A stretch of 5,795 bases of DNA, from the NCBI GenBank assembly GCA_017962865.1, contig JAGCUM010000190.1, positions 1-5,795 on the forward strand. The letters are read 5' to 3'. The position numbers were made by a program, and so were the translations under genes. A model generated the notes under the pieces. That model saw only the letters and a program-made list of their open reading frames with translations, searched no databases and was not told where the DNA came from. The stretch's first letter is position 1. Each line of letters opens with the position of its first letter. Positions 1 through 4,778 of the stretch are shown here, in pieces. This DNA comes from Spirochaetales bacterium. Lineage in GTDB: Bacteria > Spirochaetota > Spirochaetia > Sphaerochaetales > Sphaerochaetaceae.

Positions 1-597
1 GATGTGTGCTACACATCCTATCTGAAGAGGGCAATCCATACCCTTAACCACATCCTTGACGAAATGGACCGCGTATGGCTGCCTGTCACAAAGACTTGGA
101 AGCTCAATGAGAGACATTACGGTGCTCTCCAGGGCCTCAACAAGTCTGAGACCGCCGAGAAGTACGGCGAGGATCAGGTCAAGATCTGGAGAAGATCCTT
201 CGATGTCAAGCCGCCGATGCTTGAGGCAGACGATGACAGAAATCCTGCCAACCAGGCCATCTATGCATCTGTCGATCCCAAGGAGCTCCCGCTTACCGAG
301 AGCCTTGAGACAACAATCGAGAGAGTAGTTCCTTACTTCGAGAACGTCATCAAGAAGGATATGAAAGCCGGAAAGCGCGTCATCATCGCTGCTCACGGAA
401 ACTCCCTCAGAGCCCTTGTGAAGTATTTCGACAACATGAGCAAGGAAGAGATCCTCGGCGTCAACATTCCGACCGGAGTTCCTCTTGTCTATGAGTTCGA
501 TGACAACTTCAAGGTAACCAAGAAGTACTACCTGGGCGACCAGGAAGCTCTTGCCGCCAAGATGGCAGCAGTTGCCAATCAGGGTAAGGCAAAATAA
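1..597 (+). CDS. gpmA: 2,3-bisphosphoglycerate-dependent phosphoglycerate mutase, 5'-truncated by the window edge
   Basis: Cytosolic glycolytic enzyme that interconverts 3-phosphoglycerate and 2-phosphoglycerate through a phosphohistidine and a 2,3-bisphosphoglycerate cofactor. The reading frame is open from base 1, and 198 codons precede the TAA. The first visible residues (DVCYTS) align to about residue 53 of the 250-residue E. coli enzyme, so roughly 52 residues are missing, including the RHG segment with the phosphorylated His11. From there the length matches E. coli exactly. The visible part keeps [11 protein letters not shown], with the acid corresponding to Glu89, and [12 protein letters not shown], with the second catalytic His184. 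The C-terminal tail ending ANQGKAK is the conserved flexible lid over the active site. The GTG at base 4 is an internal valine, not a start. A strong terminator follows 19 bases after the stop, so this is the end of its transcript. Family assignment is near certain. Confidence 0.97.
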   Translation, partial: DVCYTSYLKRAIHTLNHILDEMDRVWLPVTKTWKLNERHYGALQGLNKSETAEKYGEDQVKIWRRSFDVKPPMLEADDDRNPANQAIYASVDPKELPLTESLETTIERVVPYFENVIKKDMKAGKRVIIAAHGNSLRALVKYFDNMSKEEILGVNIPTGVPLVYEFDDNFKVTKKYYLGDQEALAAKMAAVANQGKAK

Positions 598-616
598 TCT
601 GCTTTTGCCGGCATCT

Positions 617-649
617 AGCCATCGGGTTGTTACACCCGGTGGCTTTTTT
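617..649 (+). terminator. Intrinsic terminator of gpmA
   Basis: An 11-bp stem (617-627 with 634-644, including one T-G wobble) closes a 6-base loop. The stem is GC-rich (AGCCATCGGGT with ACCCGGTGGCT) and runs directly into six T residues at 644-649. It lies 19 bases after the gpmA stop codon, the classic position and form of a Rho-independent terminator. The opposite strand has no matching T tract, so it should act only on rightward transcription. Confidence 0.9.
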
Positions 650-666
650 ATTGCATTTGCATGAAT

Positions 667-672
667 TATAAT
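667..672 (+). promoter_or_regulatory. Candidate -10 box for the aldo/keto reductase gene
   Basis: A perfect TATAAT lies at 667-672. Transcription would begin near 679, leaving a leader of about 13 bases that carries the GGAGG at 682-686. The -35 region at the usual spacing falls in the T tract of the gpmA terminator (644-649) and matches TTGACA poorly, so the promoter rests mainly on its -10 box. If real, it excludes the upstream ATG at 671, which overlaps the box, as a start codon. Confidence 0.5.
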
Positions 673-681
673 GGGATTATC

Positions 682-686
682 GGAGG
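682..686 (+). promoter_or_regulatory. Ribosome binding site that fixes the aldo/keto reductase start
   Basis: GGAGG sits five bases before the ATG at 692. It lies inside the reading frame that would begin at the upstream ATG 671, which has no such site of its own. This favours 692 as the true start and a 374-residue product. Confidence 0.8.
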
Positions 687-691
687 ACGGC

Positions 692-1816
692 ATGATCTAC
701 AGTGATTTCAAGAATATCAAGGTTTCAAGACTCGGAATGGGCAATATGAGGCTACCGTCTCTTACAGGAGAGAAGGGCAATTTCCCGCTTGATTACAGTG
801 AGTCCGCAAGAATGATCGATGCCGCAATCAAGGGCGGTGTAAACTACTTCGATACCGCCTATGTATATCAGAACGGTGATTCCGAGCGCTGCGTCGGCGA
901 GGCAATGAAGCGCTATCCCCGAGATAGCTATTATCTTGCAACCAAGTTCAATTTCAGGGCAAATCCGGACTACAAGGCCGTTTTCGCAGAGCAGCTCGAA
1001 AGGCTTCAGACAGACCGTATCGATTTCTATCTTCTTCACTGCATGACCGAGAGGAACATCGAAGACTATCTGTCCTGCGGTTGCATCGAGTATTTCGAGC
1101 AGATGAAGAAAGAGGGCAAGATCACTTATTTCGGATTCTCGTCCCATGCCCGGCCCGATACCCTCAGGCGTTTTGCAGATGCGCATAAGTGGGATTTTGC
1201 ACAGATCCAGATGAACTATCTTGACTGGGAGTTCTCAACAGCCGAAGAGGAATACAATATCCTCACGGAGCGCAACATACCGGTAGTTGTCATGGAATCC
1301 GTCCGCGGAGGTCGTCTTTCGAGCCTTACCCCTCAGCTTGATGAAGAGCTGAAAAAGGCCCAGCCGACCTGGTCGGTATCGTCCTGGGCTTTCAGGTGGC
1401 TGATGACCCACGACAATGTACTTACGATGCTCAGCGGCATGAGTACCATGGAGCAGGTTGAGGATAACCTGAAGACCTTCGAGAAGGAAAATGCCCTTTC
1501 CAAGGAGCAGAGCGATTACATCATTGATGTTGCCCACAGGTTCAAAGCCGGATTTACAGTTCCTTGTACTGCATGCAGATACTGTACGCCTAACTGCCCG
1601 ATGCAGCTGGATATTCCAAGCCTCCTGAAGGTCTATAACGATTACAAGTATGACGGTGGCTGGAGCAACGGTTATCTGAAGGATTTTGCCGAGGACAAGA
1701 TGCCTTCCTGCTGCGTAGGATGCGGAACCTGCGTCGAGCATTGCCCACAGAACATAGAGATTCCCTCCTACATGGCAAAGCTTGCCAAGCTCAAAGAGAC
1801 CGGGAAGGAAGAATAA
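692..1816 (+). CDS. Aldo/keto reductase with C-terminal double [4Fe-4S] ferredoxin-like domain
   Basis: Probable cytosolic oxidoreductase of 374 residues, of the aldo/keto reductase type fused to iron-sulfur clusters (COG1453-like), common in anaerobes. Residues 1 to about 280 form the (beta/alpha)8 barrel. The catalytic tetrad is visible as Asp54 and Tyr59 (FDTAYVY), Lys85 (LATKF) and His116 (YLLH). The C-terminal part has two complete cluster motifs: Cys292, 295, 298, 302 followed by Pro, and Cys341, 344, 347, 351 followed by Pro, with an extra Cys340. The clusters imply electron transfer to or from ferredoxin or a flavoprotein as well as, or instead of, NAD(P)H chemistry. The physiological substrate cannot be read from sequence. 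The start at 692 is chosen for its GGAGG; an in-frame ATG at 671 would add seven residues that do not resemble the family. It appears monocistronic, and its stop codon directly abuts the end of the convergent acyltransferase gene. Confidence 0.92.
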   Translation: MIYSDFKNIKVSRLGMGNMRLPSLTGEKGNFPLDYSESARMIDAAIKGGVNYFDTAYVYQNGDSERCVGEAMKRYPRDSYYLATKFNFRANPDYKAVFAEQLERLQTDRIDFYLLHCMTERNIEDYLSCGCIEYFEQMKKEGKITYFGFSSHARPDTLRRFADAHKWDFAQIQMNYLDWEFSTAEEEYNILTERNIPVVVMESVRGGRLSSLTPQLDEELKKAQPTWSVSSWAFRWLMTHDNVLTMLSGMSTMEQVEDNLKTFEKENALSKEQSDYIIDVAHRFKAGFTVPCTACRYCTPNCPMQLDIPSLLKVYNDYKYDGGWSNGYLKDFAEDKMPSCCVGCGTCVEHCPQNIEIPSYMAKLAKLKETGKEE

Positions 1817-3058
1817 TCACTGATTCTGAAGAAGCTCGGACATTACTCTCGAAGCCAGATGCCACTTCATTGAGGTAAGCGGGTTGGTAGGGGCATAGGC
1901 CCTTGAATGACCGTCTCTGTTGGGCAGCTGGAAATGCTTTCCGACAGTGAGGGTGGCAAGGAAGACCGAACGCGGGTCATCGTGCTCCTCGAACTCGCGG
2001 TCGCGGTATGTTCCCTTGTAATCCCATCCGTCATGGCTGAAGGTCATTGTTCCGTGACCTACCTTGACGTACTGGTCTACACCGGGCTCGTCTATCTCAT
2101 AATCGACCTCGTCCTCAAGCTTGAAATCGGGCTTCTTTACTTCCTCCAGCATTTGTTCATACTGCCAGTCATACCACTGGCTGTAGTTCTCGAAATACTG
2201 CTTCTCGGTATTCCAACTGAAAGTGAAGTCATCCCTGAAGGTAGCAGTCGTTCCGCATTCAGTGCATTTGACATCATTGCCAACGGTTATGAGCTTGAAC
2301 TCGGAACCGCAGCAGGGACACTTGTAGAACATGGTCTCGAAGCCCAGAGCCTTGTCGGAGCCTTCGACAAGCACATGCTCACGCTTCTGGTACTCGAATT
2401 CGGTGTAGGTGAGGGCAGTTATGATTCTGTCCATGATTTCGTCGCGGGAAAGAGAAGTCGTCTCTTCGGCATCGATTATCTTGTGAGTCTGGATACTTAC
2501 CTTGCCTCTGTGGGTGTGGGTGGACCACTTTGCGTTACCGAGTCCGGCACCCTCGATCTTACAGGCATAGACGGGTACTTTGAGGAACCTGACCATCTTG
2601 GCTATGGCAGGGGAGATGAAGCCGAGATGTCCGCTGGCATAAACCGTACCTTCCGGCGCAATGTAGACGGTTCCTTTCTGCTTCTGGACAACGTACTGTA
2701 TCTTACGCATAGCCTCGAGATCGGTAGTGAACTGGTATTTGGGGATTGCGCCGATTGCCTTAAGCCAGAAAGCAAGTTTCTTGAACGTAAAGAAATGATA
2801 GGTAACAAGAAACGAAATGCGAGCAGGCTTTACAGCACATCCTATGAACTTGTAGTCATGATTGGATGTATGGTTGCTGATGATCAGGGCAGGTCCTTTT
2901 ACCCGTTCGCCGCTTGAGACGAGATTGAACTTTCTTCTGCACATCAGTGGAGCATAGACCCTGGCTCCGAGAAAATAGAGAAACGCATTGGGGCGTTTCT
3001 GCAATACAGCCTGTTTTTTCGCTTTCTTGGCTTTTTCTGGTACATTTTCGTTAGGCAT
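1817..3058 (-). CDS. PlsC-type lysophosphatidic acid acyltransferase family protein with internal zinc ribbon
   Basis: A 413-residue protein of the glycerol-phosphate acyltransferase superfamily, which transfers acyl chains to lysophospholipids or related acceptors at the inner face of the membrane. Residues 8-22 are lysine-rich. The acyltransferase domain spans about 25-220, with the catalytic H-x4-D motif in SNHTSNHD (His63, Asp68), a block ending GAIP at 102-105, and the substrate-binding PEGT at 135-138. A zinc ribbon follows: Cys247, Cys250 (with extra Cys249), Cys265 and Cys268. The remaining ~145 residues are acidic and aromatic and I do not recognise them. Typical PlsC proteins have about 240 residues, so the C-terminal half is an addition. 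No long hydrophobic segment is evident. ATG 3058 is the first possible start because an in-frame TAA lies at 3070-3068. No convincing Shine-Dalgarno site precedes it. The acyl acceptor is unknown. Confidence 0.85.
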   Translation of the reverse strand: MPNENVPEKAKKAKKQAVLQKRPNAFLYFLGARVYAPLMCRRKFNLVSSGERVKGPALIISNHTSNHDYKFIGCAVKPARISFLVTYHFFTFKKLAFWLKAIGAIPKYQFTTDLEAMRKIQYVVQKQKGTVYIAPEGTVYASGHLGFISPAIAKMVRFLKVPVYACKIEGAGLGNAKWSTHTHRGKVSIQTHKIIDAEETTSLSRDEIMDRIITALTYTEFEYQKREHVLVEGSDKALGFETMFYKCPCCGSEFKLITVGNDVKCTECGTTATFRDDFTFSWNTEKQYFENYSQWYDWQYEQMLEEVKKPDFKLEDEVDYEIDEPGVDQYVKVGHGTMTFSHDGWDYKGTYRDREFEEHDDPRSVFLATLTVGKHFQLPNRDGHSRAYAPTNPLTSMKWHLASRVMSELLQNQ

Positions 3059-3108
3059 AAATGAAGTTTAGCATGTTTTCCATATTATTGCTTAAGTTTT
3101 TTCCCTCT

Positions 3109-3139
3109 TTGTCTTTCCGATTTCGCAATCCGTTATTAT
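3109..3139 (+). promoter_or_regulatory. Weak candidate promoter for the 146-residue protein gene
   Basis: TATTAT at 3134-3139 resembles a -10 box, with TTGTCT at 3109-3114 as a possible -35 at a long 19-base spacing. Transcription would start near 3146, giving a leader of about 19 bases that contains the GAGGG ribosome site at 3153-3157. It lies in the 106-base divergent region shared with the acyltransferase gene, for which I found no convincing promoter. Confidence 0.3.
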
Positions 3140-3164
3140 CTTAGCTGTTGTTGAGGGAAAAACT

Positions 3165-3605
3165 ATGGACTGTAGCTCTGGTATGGACAAAGATGTGATA
3201 AGGTGCATGAAGACCATGCGCGATGCCTTGCTCACACTCTGCGACTGCTTCCTGACCAGAGCAAAAGACAACGACGAAGACCCGCTTTGGAAACGCTTCT
3301 ACAGCATACAGATGTGTTCATACCTGATTTCAAAGCGCAACATGGAGGTCTCAGCCCCCGAAGGTGACATGGTCCACGACCTTATCCGCGATACCTGGCA
3401 GAACCTCAAGCCCGAAATCGAATCATCCCAGTTCGGCCCCATCTCCAATGTTGACCAATGGTTCAAGACCATACGCATTGACTTCCCGGTGGATCCCTTT
3501 GACGAAAAATGCACCTTCTTCCACCAGAAAATCTACTATTTCAGCCCCTCAATGGGTCAAAACGCCACAAATAAGAACGATACCGTCAAGACTGTGTCAA
3601 AGTGA
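3165..3605 (+). CDS. Hypothetical protein, 146 residues
   Basis: I do not recognise this protein. It is probably a real gene: GAGGG at 3153-3157 lies seven bases before the ATG, the frame is open for 146 codons, and it fills the space between two well-supported genes. The product looks soluble and cytosolic, with no signal peptide or membrane segment. The N-terminal third (about residues 8-60) looks helical and has most of the six cysteines (3, 14, 26, 28, 51, 116). The C-terminal part has aromatic and proline-rich stretches around VDQWF (96-100) and IDFPVDPF (105-112), and the last ~17 residues are polar and probably disordered. An internal Met at residue 7 is a less likely start. It lies 145 bases before the sigma-factor gene on the same strand, with no obvious terminator between, so some read-through is possible. 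A dyad overlaps its stop codon. Confidence 0.65.
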   Translation: MDCSSGMDKDVIRCMKTMRDALLTLCDCFLTRAKDNDEDPLWKRFYSIQMCSYLISKRNMEVSAPEGDMVHDLIRDTWQNLKPEIESSQFGPISNVDQWFKTIRIDFPVDPFDEKCTFFHQKIYYFSPSMGQNATNKNDTVKTVSK

Positions 3606-3609
3606 CACA
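3593..3609. promoter_or_regulatory. Perfect inverted repeat, possible enhancer site upstream of the sigma-54 promoter
   Basis: TGTGTCA AAG TGACACA has 7-bp arms (3593-3599 and 3603-3609) around a 3-base spacer, and the TGA stop of the preceding gene opens the right arm. Its centre lies about 135 bases before the predicted sigma-54 transcription start, a usual distance for the upstream activating sequence of a bacterial enhancer-binding protein. Its core GTCA-N3-TGAC is the form reported for the enhancer-binding protein NorR, although no such activator is visible here. Extra GTCAA half-sites occur at 3556-3560 and 3585-3589. A weak terminator is less likely because only a broken T run follows. 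Confidence 0.4.
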
Positions 3610-3665
3610 TATTTTGCTGTTTATAGGTACTGTTTTGATTGGTAAAGCCATCTCGTTCCACTATT

Positions 3666-3678
3666 TAACTATTTGATT
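3666..3678 (-). promoter_or_regulatory. Possible IHF-type DNA-bending site
   Basis: The minus strand reads AATCAAATAGTTA, an exact match to the IHF consensus WATCAANNNNTTR. It lies in an AT-rich stretch between the dyad at 3593-3609 and the -24/-12 promoter, centred about 64 bases before the predicted start. A bending protein there would help an upstream activator reach the polymerase. AT-rich DNA makes chance matches more likely, and whether this organism has IHF or only HU is not known from the window. Confidence 0.4.
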
Positions 3679-3708
3679 CATAAATAATTAGATATAACAG
3701 ATTTCTCA

Positions 3709-3725
3709 TTGGCACAGACCTTGCT
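3709..3725 (+). promoter_or_regulatory. Sigma-54 (RpoN) -24/-12 promoter of the sigma-factor gene
   Basis: The sequence TTGGCACAGACCTTGCT matches the sigma-54 consensus YTGGCACGRNNNTTGCW at every defined position except one (A at 3716 in place of G). The diagnostic GG (3711-3712) and GC (3723-3724) are exactly ten bases apart. Transcription should begin near 3735-3736, leaving a short leader of about 15 bases with AGGAG at 3739-3743. No competing sigma-70 promoter with good boxes and spacing was found in the same gap. Sigma-54 promoters require an ATP-driven enhancer-binding activator. Confidence 0.72.
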
Positions 3726-3750
3726 TGTTTGTTTATACAGGAGTTAACCT

Positions 3751-4599
3751 ATGGCAAACATCAACGCAACCACACACGAGAATTCAGCTCTCACCCTCTA
3801 CCTCAGGGACATCGAGAAGATTCCTCTCATCACAAGAGAAGAGGAATATGAGCTTGCGCTTAAGGCCAAGGCAGGCGACTCCTATGCACGTGAGCGCCTG
3901 GTCAACGGTAACCTGCGCTTTGTAGTCAGTATCGCCAAGCAGTATCAGAACAGAGGCCTTCCTCTCATCGATCTGATCAGTGAAGGCAATATCGGACTGC
4001 TTACTGCAATCGACAAATTCGAGCCGGAGAAAGGCTATCACTTCATCAGCTACGCAGTCTGGTGGATCAGACAGTCTATCCTCAAGGCCATCGGTGAGAA
4101 GTCACGCATGATAAGGCTTCCGATGAACAAGAGCGCAGACCTCATCCAGATCCTGCAGGCCAAGACTAATCTCGAAAAGAGCGGCATGGATGATGTCTCG
4201 CTGGACGATATTGCCCGCGAGTGCGGCATGGACAGAAGCGACGTGCTTGAGATCATGCAGATCGCCAGGGATGTATCAAGCCTTGATGCTCCGGTAAGTG
4301 CCGGTGAAGATACAAGTTACGGTGACTTCATCGAGTGTGATAAGCCGAGACCGGATGAGGTTGTGATGTCAGAGGCCCTCAAGACATCCGTAAGCAGGAT
4401 CCTTGATACTCTTTCCGAGAAGGAGAGGGGAATCATCAAACTTCGCTTCGGTTTGGACAACCGCGATGCAATGAGCCTCAAGGAAGTCGGAGAGATTTAT
4501 CATCTCACAAAAGAGCGCATCCGCCAGATCGAGAAGAAGGTTCTTACAGCCCTTGCAGAGAATCAGGAAGTCAAGGAGTTGAAAGCCTACATCGCATGA
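3751..4599 (+). CDS. RNA polymerase sigma-70-family sigma factor lacking region 1.1 (RpoD/RpoS type)
   Basis: A 282-residue sigma factor that directs core RNA polymerase to a set of promoters. It has no region 1.1. Region 1.2 is at about 13-43 (LTLYLRDIEKIPLIT). Region 2 is at about 45-126, with the core-binding and -10-recognition segments ending in YAVWWIRQSI (101-110) and RLPMN. Region 3 is at about 128-205, and region 4 at about 215-270 with the -35-binding helix-turn-helix (MSLKEVGEIYHLTKERIRQIEKK, key part about 241-263). The full set of regions excludes ECF and flagellar FliA types. The short length fits an alternative group 2 factor such as RpoS, although some phyla have a primary factor of this size. 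AGGAG at 3739-3743 lies seven bases before the ATG. An apparent sigma-54 promoter lies directly upstream and an intrinsic terminator follows, so it is a single-gene unit. The exact subgroup is uncertain, so no symbol is given. Confidence 0.93.
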   Translation: MANINATTHENSALTLYLRDIEKIPLITREEEYELALKAKAGDSYARERLVNGNLRFVVSIAKQYQNRGLPLIDLISEGNIGLLTAIDKFEPEKGYHFISYAVWWIRQSILKAIGEKSRMIRLPMNKSADLIQILQAKTNLEKSGMDDVSLDDIARECGMDRSDVLEIMQIARDVSSLDAPVSAGEDTSYGDFIECDKPRPDEVVMSEALKTSVSRILDTLSEKERGIIKLRFGLDNRDAMSLKEVGEIYHLTKERIRQIEKKVLTALAENQEVKELKAYIA

Positions 4600-4633
4600 T
4601 TTGAGAATTATTAAACGTAAACGTTTGAGAAAT

Positions 4634-4665
4634 AGCCGGAATTTTGAGGAATTTCGGCTTTTTTT
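4634..4665 (+). terminator. Intrinsic terminator of the sigma-factor gene
   Basis: A 10-bp stem (4634-4643 with 4650-4659, one G-T wobble) closes a 6-base loop. The lower half is AGCCG/CGGCT, and a run of seven T residues follows at 4659-4665. It lies 34 bases after the sigma-factor stop codon and separates that gene from ppdK. Confidence 0.92.
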
Positions 4666-4667
4666 GT

Positions 4668-4697
4668 TTGTCAATCAAGTAATTATAGGTATAAAAT
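4668..4697 (+). promoter_or_regulatory. Distal candidate sigma-70 promoter of ppdK
   Basis: TTGTCA (4668-4673) and TAAAAT (4692-4697) each match five of six consensus bases, with 18 bases between them; TATAAA at 4690-4695 with 16-base spacing is an alternative -10. It begins right after the sigma-factor terminator. A small inverted repeat GGTAT-AAA-ATACC (4688-4700) covers the -10 box and could be an operator. Confidence 0.4.
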
Positions 4698-4708
4698 ACC
4701 GTTTGTGG

Positions 4709-4737
4709 TTGACAGAACTGTAACGTTTGTGCAAAAT
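4709..4737 (+). promoter_or_regulatory. Proximal sigma-70 promoter of ppdK
   Basis: A perfect TTGACA at 4709-4714 is followed at the ideal 17-base spacing by CAAAAT (4732-4737), which matches four of six -10 bases. AT-rich DNA lies directly upstream. Transcription would begin near 4744 and give a leader of about 35 bases carrying AAGGA at 4766-4770. Confidence 0.65.
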
Positions 4738-4765
4738 CGTCTTGTTAATCAGAAATCTTATTAAT

Positions 4766-4770
4766 AAGGA
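4766..4770 (+). promoter_or_regulatory. Ribosome binding site that decides the ppdK start
   Basis: AAGGA ends eight bases before the ATG at 4779 but only two bases before another in-frame ATG at 4773. The spacing favours 4779, giving a protein that starts MAKK, similar to other PPDKs. Confidence 0.75.
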
Positions 4771-4778
4771 ATATGGAA

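Noticed and set aside
671..691. ATG at 671 as the aldo/keto reductase start
   Set aside because: It overlaps the TATAAT box, has no ribosome site, and adds seven residues before a family-like N-terminus. ATG 692 has GGAGG at proper spacing.
1235..1741. A 168-codon open frame on the minus strand inside the aldo/keto reductase gene
   Set aside because: It is fully covered by a well-supported gene, and its translation shows no family motif.
1907..2917. A 336-codon open frame on the plus strand, antisense to the acyltransferase gene
   Set aside because: The minus-strand gene has clear family motifs over the same bases. The antisense product has no recognisable domain and its ATG has no ribosome site, so it is a shadow of minus-strand codon usage.
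3029..3090. A 10-codon leader peptide on the minus strand (starting MENMLNF) overlapping the acyltransferase start
   Set aside because: No ribosome site lies at a workable distance and the peptide has no attenuator-like composition, so it is probably chance.
3673..3698. A sigma-70 promoter for the sigma-factor gene (TTGATT and TATAAC)
   Set aside because: The spacing is only 14 bases, and the TTGATT belongs to the IHF-like match. The -24/-12 element is far stronger.
3734..3739. TATACA as a -10 box for the sigma-factor gene
   Set aside because: Transcription would start near 3746, after the ribosome binding site at 3739-3743, and the -35 match needs a 19-base spacing.
3725..3925. A 66-codon open frame that starts before the sigma-factor gene in another frame
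   Set aside because: It mostly overlaps the sigma factor out of frame, has no ribosome site, and would start upstream of the predicted transcription start.
4613..4629. Catabolite-repressor-like operator around AAACGTTTG
   Set aside because: Only the core fits a LacI/CcpA-type site and the flanks do not. It lies before a terminator, between a stop codon and the next promoter region, so a direct operator role is not supported; its similarity to the element at 4720-4729 is kept only as part of the ppdK note.
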